A DNA stretch of 64,000 bases from Erigeron canadensis (GCF_010389155.1 NC_057761.1:57596587-57660586); one strand, 5' to 3'. Numbered from the stretch's first letter, positions 44,616 to 56,823 are shown. Numbers and translations: made by a program. Notes: a model not told the origin generated them from the letters alone.

Positions 44616-46551
44616 CGTAAAAGAATGGGCTGGTAATTGCAATCTAGAATGACTATTTTTATTCTTTTAGTGACTGTGATATCAATCAGTGTATTATGGA
44701 GTGACTTTTTAGTTTATTAGGCCGGTGACAACCCCGGCTTTGTACCTCGTCTTTGCACCTCTTCCTCTTTTCTTGCATTGGCACGAGCTCGGTATTGGCT
44801 CTTCCTAGTTTGCCTCTTCGATCCCCCCATCACCGGGTGAGGAAGAGGTGGTGGTGGTCCCGGCCTTGATGTAAACTAAAAAAAAAACCCTTTTTGATTT
44901 AAATATATATTTTTTTTTGGCGAGGAAGTAGTAGGAAGAGTGATTTAAGGAAAGAGAGCTGCAGGGTTGAGGCAAGTAATTTGGTTGTATGATAGAAATT
45001 ACAAAGAGATATGCAAAAATGCAAGGCGTAAAAAAATGATGTTACATAGTTTTATATGAAACTGAGCCCGCGAGAACAAACATGAAGCTTATTTTGATAC
45101 CTAGGCTAATATTCTTGGCAATAAAATGTTAAAGTGTGATTGTGAGATATTTTGCTTTAATGTTTGATGTTTGAGTTTGAGTGCAACTAGAAGGAGCAAT
45201 CATATCGGGGTTTTTTCCAGCATATTGGTTCTGTAAACTGGGTTTGTTTTTGGTAGGGATTTGCTACCTAAAGCTTCTTTTATATGGCAGAGTAACTGGT
45301 CTGATTTTGGTGAGGAACTATAAATATAGTATTTTGCTCTCTTTTTTTAATTTATGAAAGAGTATCAAATTTCGAGTTTTCAGAACAAGATTTTTCTATA
45401 TATTGATATACTTGTGACAACTTTATAATATTGAAAGTTTTGGATAATGTTGATACAACTCGTGACACCTTTATAAGCTATAACTTCTGCATATCGCTTT
45501 GATGTTTATTGCTTTATTTGGAATTCTTCGTGGAGGATGAAGCCCTCTTTTAAGCCTTTTATTCTTGAAATTGTCATGCTGTATTTAAACTCCTTTTGTT
45601 CATAGGAAAACTTATCAAACAAAGCATGAATTGAAATCTGTTCTGATAACTGCATTGTTGCCGTGAAGATCGAAATTCATGCCTAAGTGAGGTTGAATTA
45701 CAATAATCAAGCTAATTGTCTTGAACCTAACCAATAACAATAGAGTTAATCCAAGTGAGTTGGGTGATTGAACTTTAGAAGCCACGCTAATAAAAATACG
45801 AGAGTAAACGTTGTTTTCAATACTAGTTCAATACTCTTTGATATTACTTACTTCAAGAGAAAAAACTTTGAAATTACCTATTCAAATAAATCACAGAAGT
45901 GACTATGCCATGATGTTTTGATTGACATGCAAATATGTGATTTAATACACCATATAGTATGTGAAGACAAACATTTATGTTCTATTCTAAAGTAAGTCGA
46001 ATCAAACAGTAGATTTTTTGCTTATAAACCAAATGTTAACAAATGTAGTCTTGTTTCCTTTAATTATCTAGATTTGTATTTGTTGGATGTTAGCACTTGG
46101 TTGTCTTTTAATCTTAATGTGTAACTCTGTGGTTAGCAAAAAGAAACAAATGTTGACTCAGAGGACAAATATGATTTTAGAATATTGCCCTGGAACGGGT
46201 GTTCCCAATAGTGCCATGAAAATGGAAGTAAAAACAGGAGTGAGCAATCCGTTGGGAAAGGCCTAAAGATGGCGCTAAAAGTTTAATGGAAACCAGACTA
46301 TTTTAGATGATAGATGAGTTGCTCATGAAAAAGGCATGATCGTCTTCAACTGCATAAAAGTAGTGCGGAGAACTAGTAAGAAAAGACTAGGAGAAAATGC
46401 CAACAATAGAGGGTAGTCGTCAAAGATTTGAAGAATCAAATAATTTCGATGATGATGGGTTTAGAGACAGTTAATCACTCTATGTGAGAGACTGATAATT
46501 GTCTTGAGTTAGACTACAACCATAGGCTTTCATAGAAGTAACAAGTAAGCA
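44616..46551. other. Copy B flank, then unique intergenic DNA
   Basis: Segmental duplication sequence with unrelated inserts (for example 44720-44930, rich in CCTCTTCC and absent from copy A) to about 45745, then AT-rich unique sequence. No gene seen. Confidence 0.5.
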
Positions 46552-47081
46552 TTGAAGTTAATAAACCATCAAAAGGGAAGTGATGCTGATTGTACAAGTT
46601 AATCATGAACAATTATGGCCGGTATATATATCCAATAAAGAAATGATACTAATAGTCTAATATCACTTCCAAAATATAATTAAAAAAGTTCAATTAACTA
46701 GGTAATGAGGAAAGGCTATCGACAATAATCCAAAAAGGGGAGGCACGTTGATGTTGCTGTATGCCCTTTTAAGATTGAAAAGTAAAGTAACTCCCAATGT
46801 CGTCTTTTACGGGTTTTGAAGTTAATAAACCATAAAAAGGGAAGTGATGCTGATTGTACAAGTTAATCATGAACAATTATGGCCGGTATAGATATCCAAT
46901 AAAGAAATGATACTAATAGTCTAATATCACTTCCAAAATATAATTAAAAAAATTCAATTAACAAGGTAATGAGGAAAGGCTATCGACAATAATCCAAAAA
47001 GGGGAGGCACGTTGATGTTGCTGTATGCCCTTTTAAGATTGAAAAGTAAAGTAACTCCCAATGTCGTCTTCTACGGGTTTT
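46552..47081. repeat. Tandem duplication, 2 x about 264 bp
   Basis: 46552-46815 and 46816-47081 are direct copies with only a handful of differences (for example CCATCAAAAGGG against CCATAAAAAGGG and ACTAGG against ACAAGG). Both contain AAGTTAATCATGAACAATTA and end GTCGTCTT(T/C)TACGGGTTTTG, which is also the tail region of the adjacent SINE. Confidence 0.9.
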
Positions 47082-47283
47082 GGGTCCCAATACCGTTTTC
47101 GACGGTGTATGGGGGAGGTTGATATGTAGACAGCCTTACCCCTACCAAAGGTAGAGAGGCTGCTTCCAGGTTTTATCATAGGTAGAAAAGGACCTTCAGC
47201 CTTGCTGGGCATGAGGATCGAACCCATGACCTCTGTTTCCAGAGGCATGAGCTCCAATCACTGATCCAACCCAGTTGGTTATA
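47082..47283 (-). mobile_element. tRNA-derived SINE
   Basis: On the minus strand the head has a box A-like GGATCAGTGATTGGAGC and box B GGTTCGATCCTC (47213-47225). This is followed by the conserved plant SINE body phrase CTCTCTACCTTTGGTAGGGG, then TGTCTACATATCAACCTCCC. It probably continues into the tandem repeat tail (GGTATTGGGACCCAAAACCC). No poly(A) boundary resolved. Confidence 0.75.
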
Positions 47284-47967
47284 AGATAGCCATTCGCTTT
47301 AACAATCGATACAAGCACCAAATGAAAGACGATGAAGTTTCTCTTTCATTTCCTTTATTTTTTTCTTTATAATTTTTTAAAGCAAAAGAGCATGAAGCTT
47401 TAAACCTTTTTGAAGCGATAAAATAAAAATAACCTTTCTGAAATTGTATCAACGCATCTTCTAATAATATTGAGTTGAAATAGATTGGACAGGTACGAAT
47501 GTAATCTATTTGATACATCTACGCATCATGACGATTTTATCTTTTTGTTTGTGAAAGATTACTCCTCCTATGAATAAGAAATACTGAAACTCACCTGCTT
47601 AATTCATACAGTAGCTCATTTATAATTTTTCGGTCGGATCGTTTCTTTATAAACTCATTATAAGATGAAAGATATGTAAAGCTTAAATATGAAGCAAGAA
47701 TCATGCTTTAAGGGGAATAAAAGACATAGGTTAGAAACTTAGAGTACAATACTTAAATATATTATAGGCTGAAAATTTAAATTGGTAAAGTAAGAAATCA
47801 AGCAAAAAAATAAAAAAATAAACATACTATGAAAGGGAAAAAAAATTATCATAGGAATTTGCATTTAAATTTACACAATGTTAGGGTATATTTGGCAAAG
47901 AGATTTTAAGAGTTTTTAGAAGGTTCAAGCTTTTAGTTTTTTAAAAAAATGTCATATATAATAAAAA
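47284..47967. other. Intergenic AT-rich region
   Basis: No gene. The reverse frames at 47033-47257 and 47279-47518 are SINE- or chance-derived. Confidence 0.5.
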
Positions 47968-49980
47968 TGTAACACCCCGAGAGTTTTAAGGTAAAAGAAA
48001 TTAACCATTTTTATAATTTGACATTAAATTAATTTCCTAGTATTTTATTTTTGGAAACAGGGTTAATTTAGTTGGAACATTAGCGGATAGCGGGTAAAAT
48101 ACCCACAAATTTGAGAATAAGTCGTGGCATCTTCAAAGGAGTGCCAGCCATCCTCCTGAATTATGAGTCATCTCCCACTTCATTTTCTTCTTCATTTCCT
48201 CATGCAATTCCATCCCTTTCTTTCAAAATCAAAAGCTTAATTCTCTCTAATTCAAAAAGGGAAATCATTATACTAAACATCACCATCATATGATCTTCAT
48301 TTATATTAGAATTTTAAAAGCTAGGGTTTTGGTGATTTTGGGTGATGGCCGAAAATCAAGAAGAAAAAGGGGGAAAAAGAAATTGTAGCCCATAGTCTTG
48401 AATTAGCTCATTGAATCTTGAGGTATTGAATTCCTTTAAATTAGTTTTTATCTTTCTTGTGAAATTAGGGTTCATGGATGAACCAAATTGAGGGTTTTTG
48501 CTAGAATATGAATTATGGATGAATTTTTCCCAAATCCTTAGTTAACCTAGTTGTTATTGAGTTATATGATGTGTTTGATTATGAAATTGATAAGTTCATG
48601 TGATAATTTGAGTTATGAGAAAAAATGAGTTTTTCTAGTTATTGAAATGATAATGAAAATGGTAGGTTGAACTACCTTTTGTGATTGTTGGAAATGAAAG
48701 TAACTCAATGACAAATGGGTTGGGTTGGGTTTAGAAAGGCTAGTGAATTGAGTATGACTAGGTTGAGCTAGTCAAGTTGTGAATGTAAGCTTATGCATTT
48801 TATGTGATGATCATAGGTTGAAGCTTGTTGTGCATAATCGTTTTAGCTTTATTGTCCTTGTTGCGGGGGAGGGGAGTATACCTTTATGTATATGTTGGAT
48901 CAATTGACCACATCATGTTGAAGCCTTTTGTCCATGGTGGTTTTGACCATTTCATGTTGAAGTTTATAAATCCATGTGTGGTAATTGATGTGGCATGAGC
49001 CCATGTAGGGCATTGTGATTATGAAGCCTAAGAACCTCCGGGGCCTAAGAATCCCGATAGATGTGATTGATATGATTTTTTAGCTTATATGGGTCCATAT
49101 ATGTGTTGTTAGTGTAGAAGGTGAACATGTAAATGTGACATGTAAAAGTCCTTGTACTTTGCCTTCCTTCGTATTCGTAAATGTATGCAAGTGTATTCAC
49201 TAAGCCTTTGCTTATATTTTAGATGTTTACCTCCTTTTATAGGTAGTTCTGGAAGAAGGAACTAGTGTTGTCAATTGGAAAGAGTTGAATAGAGCTTGAA
49301 GTTGACTTTTGCAAGACATTTGAAGGTATTAGGTCATTCTTGGATGAATGACACACTTTTGGTTTAAAGTCTTAGAAATCCCTCTCCTCATGGCTCTTGG
49401 TACATTCTGATTTGTTGGTCATGCTTTTGTTAAAATTGTGTAAATGATCAAGTGTAAAGTTTTAGCAAATTGTGAAGCTGCATTTTAGACGAAAATAGCG
49501 TCAAAAATGACCCATTGATGGTGTTCATGGGTTTTGAAATTAGATGATGTTGTAAATCTGTTTAAAAGGTGTCTATGTTGTTCTTGGTAACCTTTTTGAA
49601 ATGGGTTTTATGAAGTTCATGTTGAATTGTGAAGGTTGCAAGTTTGTTCATGTGTTGAAATGGTTTAAGATTGTTGATCAGGTGGCTCACTGCGGCGCAG
49701 TGGGGGTGGTTTTGCCCATTGCGGCGCAGTGGAATCCCACGTAAAGTTTTTGGCTTTCTCCCACTGCGGCACAATGGTGCAGTTTTCCATTTTGTTCTGA
49801 GGCTTTCCACTGCGGCGTAGTGGGGAGTGCTCAACCCACTGCGGCGCAGTGGGGTATAAAATTTTTTTTGTGTTTTTCGGTTTATTGATGTGTCATATTT
49901 TATACCATTTCCCACGTGATTTTAGAACCAAATATTCGTTATTTTGATAGTTTTATATCCAACTTTTGATGCTTTGAAGG
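47968..49980. mobile_element. Probable LTR-retrotransposon-derived sequence (TGTAACACCCCG start)
   Basis: Begins TGTAACACCCCGAG, a common 5-prime LTR start in plant Ty3/gypsy elements. It continues as noncoding sequence with phrases typical of long LTRs. It contains an array of five palindromes (49688-49851). The matching right boundary and any target duplication were not found, and no gag-pol domain is present. The region is treated as LTR or UTR debris. Confidence 0.4.
49688..49851. repeat. Array of five CACTGCGGCGCAGTG palindromes
   Basis: Copies at 49688-49702, 49717-49731, 49762-49776, 49808-49822 and 49837-49851; two are perfect and the others have one to three changes. Start-to-start spacing is 29, 45, 46 and 29 bp. 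Each can form a GC-rich stem (CACTGCG/CGCAGTG). The intervening sequences are unrelated. Confidence 0.9.
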
Positions 49981-49984
49981 TGTG

Positions 49985-51330
49985 TTAAGTGTTTTCAGGT
50001 TGGAAATTGATTAGACGAATGAATTGGTTGAGTTTGATGATATATGGAAGAAATGGGAGGAAGATTCGGTTGAAATCGAGCGAAAAATGAAGGAAAAGAA
50101 TCATGGAGTTTGTAACTCCCGTTACTAGAGTAACGGCCGTTATAGAGGGAGTTTGTGGTTTCTCCTGTAACTGGCAGTTACTACATAAACGGCCGTTAGT
50201 AATCAACTAGCGAGTAACGGCCGTTAGCCCATTAACGGGCGTTAGTCATCTAGTACAAGTGTAACGGCCAGTTACTACACTAATGGCCGTTACACGCTGA
50301 GTTTGTATATAAGTTCAATTAGGGTTCTGCACCAGGGACGATTTTTTTCTTGGAAAATTTTTATTAGTTTTCTTATAGCTTTTAACACCTTTGGAGCAAA
50401 CAAGTTGTTAGGGTTTTACATCTTTTCAGCTTTGGATTGTTATCATCATTGCTACCGGATTATCTTCAATCATTTTGGTATGATATGATTTCTTCTCTAT
50501 TCGTTTGTTCTTGTGTTTTAATTATGAGTAGCTAAATCTCTTGCACCCGCTTGGGTAGTAATCATGTCATAGGGTCGATTTAATGTTGCTTGTAAGTGTT
50601 GAACAAGGTTTATATGTTTAATCGAAGATCCACATTTATTTGGATTTAAATATTGTTTTCATCTTTTATATTATTTCATTGATAATTGTAATTAGAAGTT
50701 CGGGAGAAATCTATGTCATTATCAATTGATTTATGAAACGGTTAATCGGTCTATAATTAACCTAAAATCGCTGGAGTTCGGGAGAAATCAACGATAAAGA
50801 TTTTAAACAATTAAATTCATTTCGAGTGAGTAAACGCTTATGATAGAGGGATCTGATTAGGCGAATAAGCAGTTCGGGAGAAAGCTTTTAAAGATTAAAT
50901 CATAAAATCAACTTAGGTTCTTAATGCTTAATTGTTTTGAGTAGAAATTAAGTGTGGGAGCAATAATCATATCTAAAACAATTAAAGTTTCAAGTATAAC
51001 GGGAGTTCATCTTGTCTACCTTCTAAGTCGTTCAACAAATGCAAGTGAGCTGATGATTGGCATGTGAGCTGATCCAAGTAGGTGTTCCTTTTAAATCTTT
51101 GCTAATATTCAACAACCAAATATTCTCTTGCGATTAATCCTACGGGATTAGTGACTTTTCTTACTAACTTTTGCAAAGTGGCAATTCGGCCACAAAACCC
51201 CCCTTTTTAATCTGAATCACTTTATTGTAACACTTGCTTATTAAGTCCTTGTGTTCGACCTCGGTTTACCAAGTCAACTATACTGCATACGAACGGGTCC
51301 ACTGCCCGCAAGTGTGTAGTAGTAAGTAGC
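49985..51330 (+). mobile_element. Second retrotransposon-derived segment
   Basis: Starts near AAGTGTTTTCAGGTTGG and ends near CTTGTGTTCGACCTCGGTTT followed by TCCACTGCCCGCAAGTG, phrases typical of one class of plant gypsy LTR. Related on the opposite strand to 10790-11890. Carries a second palindrome array (50112-50293). No coding domains. Confidence 0.4.
50112..50293. repeat. Array of TAACGGCCGTTA-type palindromes
   Basis: Eight related inverted words: about 50112 (GTAACTCCCGTTAC), 50131, 50167 (GTAACTGGCAGTTAC), 50186, 50215, 50233, 50261 and 50282. Several are perfect TAACGGCCGTTA. Spacing ranges from 17 to 36 bp. The sequence is unrelated to the array 300 bp upstream, but the architecture is the same. 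Confidence 0.85.
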
Positions 51331-51683
51331 AAGGTATTTCGTGTTTATAAATTTAAGACTAGAAAATATACATCATTTATCGAGTCTAGTCCTTTCAAAG
51401 AAGCTTTATTTGGTTGAAAGGGCTAGAACCTCTAAGAATGGGAGAAAAAGCTCATTGTTTCAACGCTACCTTTCCTAGCGTTTTCAAAAAGCTAGGAGCT
51501 TTTGATACAACAAATTACTTACGTAACCTTATTTTAATAAAGACCTGAGGATGGTGGGTACAAAAGAGGTGACAACTTACACTTTCTTCACTTCTTGAGA
51601 TATGAACAAAAGTTTTGTTTTGTTTTGTTTTGTTTTGTTTTGTTTTTGATGGTGCACAAAAGTTTGTTGACTCAAATAGTTAT
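51331..51683. other. Spacer with a TTTTG microsatellite
   Basis: No gene. A (TTTTG)n run of about seven units lies at about 51614-51648. A phrase near 51400 (AAGCTTTATTTGGTTGAAAG) resembles no known feature. Confidence 0.5.
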
Positions 51684-54564
51684 TGTGACAACCGTCATCT
51701 GAGCGTATTTTTCGAAGTACTTTTCCGATCATTTTAGTTCGTTCGTTTATGTACGTCACTAGACTTTAAGACTTTAGTGATGAAATAGGTGGATTTATGA
51801 CTTCTTTGGACTCTTCGAGCATTTAGACTTTAGAAAGATTGTGTGTGGACTTGAAAATAGAACGGATACTAGTTGTCTTGTGAAAATGCCAAAATAAGTA
51901 GAATACTTAATATTTTATTAATTAAAGATTTAATCAATAAATATAGTCATGTTTATATCCATTAGAAAGCTATTGAAAGGTTACATTTAAATATGTCGAC
52001 AAAATGTTTTAACAGATGTGGGGTCCCCTTGAATGATCGAGTCAAATGAGAATCTGGGAGGGTCAAACATTGGTCAAAATCAGTCAAGGGAAGGAAAGGA
52101 GTAAACAAAACCCTAATTTCCTTAACCTAATTTCTCATTTCACACACACTCCACTCTCTTACTTCCTCCCTCTCCTCCCTTTCTCTTCTAGCCACCCCCT
52201 CCCCCCCCCCCCCCCCCCCCCTCCTCTAAAAACGGCAGCCGCCACCAACCACCGTCGAACCGCCGTAATCCACCACCACTTCTCATCTTTTCTTCATCTT
52301 CTTCTTATTTTCTTTGAGTTTATGGTAAGATTTTCTTAGATCCAAGTATAAAATCGGTTGTTCCTCACGAAAATCACATTTTTCTTTCATATATTCATAT
52401 ATTCGGCCATGTATATGTATATATATGTATGGATCTGAAAAGTGTTTCAATATATAGATATAAATCGGTTTTTATTATGTATATATATTCAAATCTGAAT
52501 ATTTGTACACAAATATATATATTTTCGGTTATTATAATTATATGTAAACATATATATGCGAAATCATTCAAATCCGGATTATCTTGACAAAAATATATGC
52601 TTTTCAGTTATATATAAGTATATATATGTATAGATCAGAAAAGTTACGACCCGAAATCTTTTAGACATCGAAGACCGGTTACCGAAATCTTCAAATCGAA
52701 ACCCTTTTGGTCCGAAATCCTTTGACTCCGATATGTATAACTCGAAATCGTCCATATTCGAAAACTATGAGCCGAAATCCTTTAAATCCGAAATTAATTA
52801 AATCCATGAGAAAAAGAGATATTTGGTTGATTTTGATTAAATCTAGCTTAAATCCGGGTTATAAAAGTGATTTGGATTGTTATTGTTTTTGAATCTAGAC
52901 TTGTATTTGGTTTTTGGTTCGGTCAACTGCTGGTCGACGCGGTCAATCATGGTCAAAGGGGGCAGATTTGTATTTTTGTCTATTTTGGATCTTATTTGGA
53001 CTTTTATAGTCAAAATTAAATTAGGGTTTGATTCAATTTGGACTTTGTAGTCAAAATTAATTAAGGATTTTGGAAAAGTCAAAATTAGGGTTTTCTAGTA
53101 AAAATTGAATTTTTGTCAAAGCCAAAATTGGGACTTTTTTGGTCAAAATCAGATTTGGATTTTTGTCAATTAGAGTCATGTTATAATCCATTCAAAGTTG
53201 TCGAATTTATTAATAACATGGGCATATGATTAAATATAACTATATGTCTATATATATATATATATAAACTTGGTAAAGACTATATAAGTTATACGACATT
53301 CCGAACTTAATATATAATTTATAATGACGTTTCATATGAAGACTTGAAGGGATATAAACAATAAAACGTGACATCGGAGTTAATATGGACGTTAGACCTA
53401 AGTATATATATATATGCGGATTAATTAAAATGGACAATTTATATATATATATACAAGGACTAATTTAATAAGAACATATGTATATGTATATACATAATAC
53501 AAAGATCAATGGACTCGAAAAGACCAAATAATTATACATTGGTATAATAGTAATCGATGACATTGATATTAAAATATGATTTTATTAAAAGAAATATTTC
53601 TTTTGGACAATTTATAAGAACAAATGAGACTATTATTAAATATTATGACGTTGACGAGACATAATGACATTTCCTAAGATACTAGTATAGGATATGGACT
53701 TGTGCAATTAAGTAAGTACTTACTGGATGACCTGTGGACAATGTAGGACTGTTGGACAGATTTTGAGCGTGTTTCAAGTGTACCGACTGTTCCTGTTCTT
53801 GTTCGTTGACTTAGGGTACTATACTTGTGCTGCGTTCAGGTGAGTTTCGTAGCCCCTTTTTATTACAAGCTTTGAGGTGGAAAGTATACTTATTTTTCAA
53901 ACAGTTTTGTCGATTTCTGTTTATGTTCAATATTGAGCCTGTGCATATAGATTTACTTGTGTCAATTGACGTGCTTCTGTCTTGTTGTATGTGTGTGATT
54001 ATGTGTTTGTTGTTTTGCTTTATGATATGCTTATTTGGCGTGCTTTTGTGTGTAATGGAGATTTGAGACTTTGGACTAAGGCAGGTACTGTAAGGCCGGA
54101 CTTTGAAACATTGAGACTTGAGACTTTTGGACTTATTATGGCGTAACTCTGCTCGTTATATATTGAACTATTACTTGTTTAGACATAAAAGAATCGACAA
54201 AGGACTTATTTCTTTGACTAGACTTTTGACATAAAACCTACGAACTCATCAACCTTTGTGTTGACACGTTTTAGTATACTTTTCAGGTACTCAAGCTAAT
54301 CAGGGATAAATACTGCTATGCTAGGTTTGGACTTCGGAGATTAGTGCTCCTTTATTTACTGTCAGACTGTCAGGCTACATGCCTTGGATTATTTATTTAT
54401 GGACTTGGTTGTAATAAGCTATTTTAGCACTGTTATGACTTTGAACTCATGTTTTAGAGAATATATTTATTATATTCTATTTCATTTAGCAGTATCTATG
54501 TAATCTCATGTCGTGTTGTACTTTTCATGACACCTCATGTTTCCGCCGACGGTGAGGTGTTACA
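51684..54564 (+). mobile_element. Putative 2.9-kb solo LTR
   Basis: Starts TGTGACAACCG and ends GACGGTGAGGTGTTACA, bounded by TG...CA. Flanking pentamers are GTTAT (51679-51683) and TTTAT (54565-54569), 4 of 5 alike. No second LTR, primer site or polyprotein is present, so a recombined solo LTR of a long-LTR Ty3/gypsy family is the simplest reading. It holds a poly-C run (about 52200-52220) and many GAAATC/CCGAAATC repeats (52650-52790). Confidence 0.55.
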
Positions 54565-54619
54565 TTTATATAAAAAGCATGCATTGCGTAGTAACTCTAT
54601 TTATATATGGCTATATACA

Positions 54620-54816
54620 CAGAGGCGGTACCAGGAAAAAATTTTAAAGGGGACAAACTTAGAAAACTTATGAAAAATAAATCTAAAAGGGGGCAAAATG
54701 TTAAAAAACCTATATAAATTTTTAAAAAATTTAAGAAAAATTTAAAAATACATGACAAAATTTAAATTTGGAGGGGGGACATTGGACCCTCTTGCCCCCT
54801 TTAGTACCGCCCCTCT
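54620..54816. mobile_element. hAT-type MITE (CAGAGGCGGTACCAG ends)
   Basis: The left CAGAGGCGGTACC and right inverted GTACCGCCCCTCT are the TIR style of hAT (Tip100/Ac-like) MITEs. About 197 bp, AT-rich interior. Flanks are TA-rich, so an 8-bp duplication cannot be judged. Confidence 0.65.
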
Positions 54817-55520
54817 ATATATATATATATGCTTGTTTAACTGACATAGGAACCAAATTTTTCTAATTGGTATATAATTAACCACTTTTTTTGATAGGAA
54901 CCAAACCTTGAAATATATTCATAACCAAAGTTTAAATAAATCGCAATAATCTTATAATATATGTTTGAGAATATAATAAATTATAGTATAAATTTGTGTG
55001 TATATCTATTTTTATCATTTTAAATATTTATAAAAAAGGTTATAGTTACTTCTCAAACACTTAAATTAATTTAAAAAACTTCAGCTATTAGCTAACACTT
55101 AAATTAATTTAAAAAACTTCAGCTATTAACTAATAGTTTGCAGTCATCAGTTATTAGCTAGTTTTGCCAAACATACCTTTACTATAATCAAACACGCAAA
55201 AGTTCAAGTATAGTAAAGGAAATACCACCATTTTCATTGGAAGATTAACTACACGCTAATCATCATGCTTAAATACCAACCTATAAAATTAAAATGCCAG
55301 CTCACCAATCACCAACCGTCTTTCCTCTTTTATTAATACCCATCAAATTCAATTTTCCCTACAAAAACACACACAGTCACACACGCAATTTCTCTAGATT
55401 CGATTCCCCCTTCCTATATCTCCTACCCCCTCCCCACATGTTTCCTTTCAATTCCATCAATTCTCCATAAAAACACACCTATACTTACATACATTCTCCA
55501 TATCTCGGATCTATACAACA
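54817..55520. other. Upstream region of the AGP-like gene
   Basis: AT-rich. A 41-bp tandem duplication (CACTTAAATTAATTTAAAAA..CTTCAGCTATTA) is at about 55058-55137. The last 130 bp is C/T-rich leader-like sequence before the ATG at 55521. Confidence 0.55.
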
Positions 55521-56006
55521 ATGGCGATAAACACTTTCATTTCTCTATTCACTTTCACTCTTCTCATCACTCTCTCCCTTTCTTCTTCTTCAGATCTCTC
55601 GCCTGCTCCGCCTCCACATTCCGGTTCCGACGACTCTCCGCCACCGCCACTTCCTACTCCTTCCGTTTCACCGTCATCTGCTTCTCCTCCTGCACCAGAT
55701 CTAACTCCTCCACCTGCTTTACCTTCGTCAACAACCGCTGATAAACCTTCTCCAACTCCAGATCTCTCTCCTTCTCCAGCACCTCAAGTGTCGGATGTTA
55801 GTAATCTCGCTGATGCTAATTTGAAAACCGAGGATTCTGAAAAATCGGATTCCGGCGGGTTGAGCGGCGGACAGAAGGCCGGAGTGGCGATTGGAGTGAT
55901 TGCGGCGGCGTGTGTGGTTGTGTTCGGTGGATTGTTGTATAAGAAGCGTCAACAGAATATTCGAAGAGCTGAGTTTAGTAATGCTGCACGCAGGGAGTTC
56001 CTCTAG
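55521..56006 (+). CDS. Proline-rich/arabinogalactan-like type I membrane protein
   Basis: 161 residues, single exon. The N-terminus (about residues 1-24, MAINTFISLFTFTLLITLSL) is a clear signal peptide. Residues about 25-90 are Pro/Ser/Thr/Ala-rich with SPAP, PPPP and TPPP words, as in AGP/extensin-like proteins that are O-glycosylated on hydroxyproline. A Ser/Asp/Gly spacer (about 91-115) precedes a single hydrophobic helix (about 118-139, AGVAIGVIAAACVVVFGGLL). A basic cytosolic tail, YKKRQQNIRRAEF, ends ARREFL. The GGQKAGVA..YKKRQ.NIRR..ARRE-L module recurs in a small plant family of unknown role, usually annotated as AGP-like or gp1-like. Likely a plasma-membrane or wall-associated protein; no GPI signal. 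Convergent with the RING-CH gene downstream. Confidence 0.85.
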   Translation: MAINTFISLFTFTLLITLSLSSSSDLSPAPPPHSGSDDSPPPPLPTPSVSPSSASPPAPDLTPPPALPSSTTADKPSPTPDLSPSPAPQVSDVSNLADANLKTEDSEKSDSGGLSGGQKAGVAIGVIAAACVVVFGGLLYKKRQQNIRRAEFSNAARREFL

Positions 56007-56823
56007 AATATCTTAAAGTTTGAATGCACATTTTATTATCATGATGGTGATATGATATTATTATTATTATTCATATATAGATTTATATACAGATCTAGAT
56101 CTATACACAGTTTCTCAGTCAGGATGTTATCTCTCATACATTTTGTCTCCTGTAAATTTTGAATCAGATCTTGTGGTGCTGGTGATTCCATTCCTTTTAT
56201 TCATTATTTTGCTTACAATTTTTAATCTATTGAATTACTTTTACTTTGATATATCTGATTGAGCTATTAGTATTATTACCTGCTGTTAAGATTTATGCAT
56301 AATACTTGATGAGTATTGAATTGTAAAAGATATAAAATCATACATTATGATGTAAATTGCACTCGATCCATTGTCTATATTCGGCCAGGTTTCACATCCT
56401 TCATGATTATTGTTCACTATAACAGCAATGCTTACCGTGGCCATCAAATCCTATAGATTGCACTAGCTTAGATTATTGTATATGTGCGCAGCTAAGATGT
56501 ATAGTTATCCAATGGTAGAGAGATTGCTTTTAGAAAAGATGTCCGGTATAATGTTTCCTAGTACAAATGATTGAAATCGTCATATGTATTCGAATGAATA
56601 CCTCTACAAAAATCTTATGCTATAGCTTTCGCTGGCTGTTTTCTGGTAACAAATGCAATACATCGATTAATCAAAGCTTTCAGATATTGTTTTCTCAATA
56701 TACTGATTTAAAATTTTTGGCACAACACCATATATTTCAACTGATAAAACAGCATGGTCACCACTTCCTAACATTGGCTAGATCGTATCATAGTCTTATC
56801 CTTAGAGCCGCTTAATATTGAAT
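56007..56823. other. Convergent 3-prime intergenic region
   Basis: 3-prime flanks of the AGP-like gene (plus) and the RING-CH gene (minus). AT-rich, no repeats with clear ends, and the open frame at 56567-56815 is not supported. Confidence 0.6.

Larger units (their letters stand above)
39718..45745. repeat. Segmental duplication of the RPL12 locus (copy B)
   Basis: By eye, homologous to 23860-26545: leader from about 39718, the RPL12 frame, the 3-prime flank to 40510, then resuming at 44197-44307, 44616-44740 and 45030-45745. Interrupted in copy B by a CACTA-type element (40511-44196) and a MITE (44308-44613). Copy A is interrupted by a different element (25324-26058). Homology begins just downstream of the site II motifs of copy A. 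Confidence 0.8.

Noticed and set aside
49562..49915. 117-codon reverse open frame
   Set aside because: Its apparent repeats (LRRSG, HCAAV) are only the translation of the DNA palindrome array.
49688..50293. CRISPR-like array
   Set aside because: Repeats are short palindromes with uneven spacing in plant retrotransposon debris; no cas genes, and CRISPR is not expected in a plant nuclear genome.
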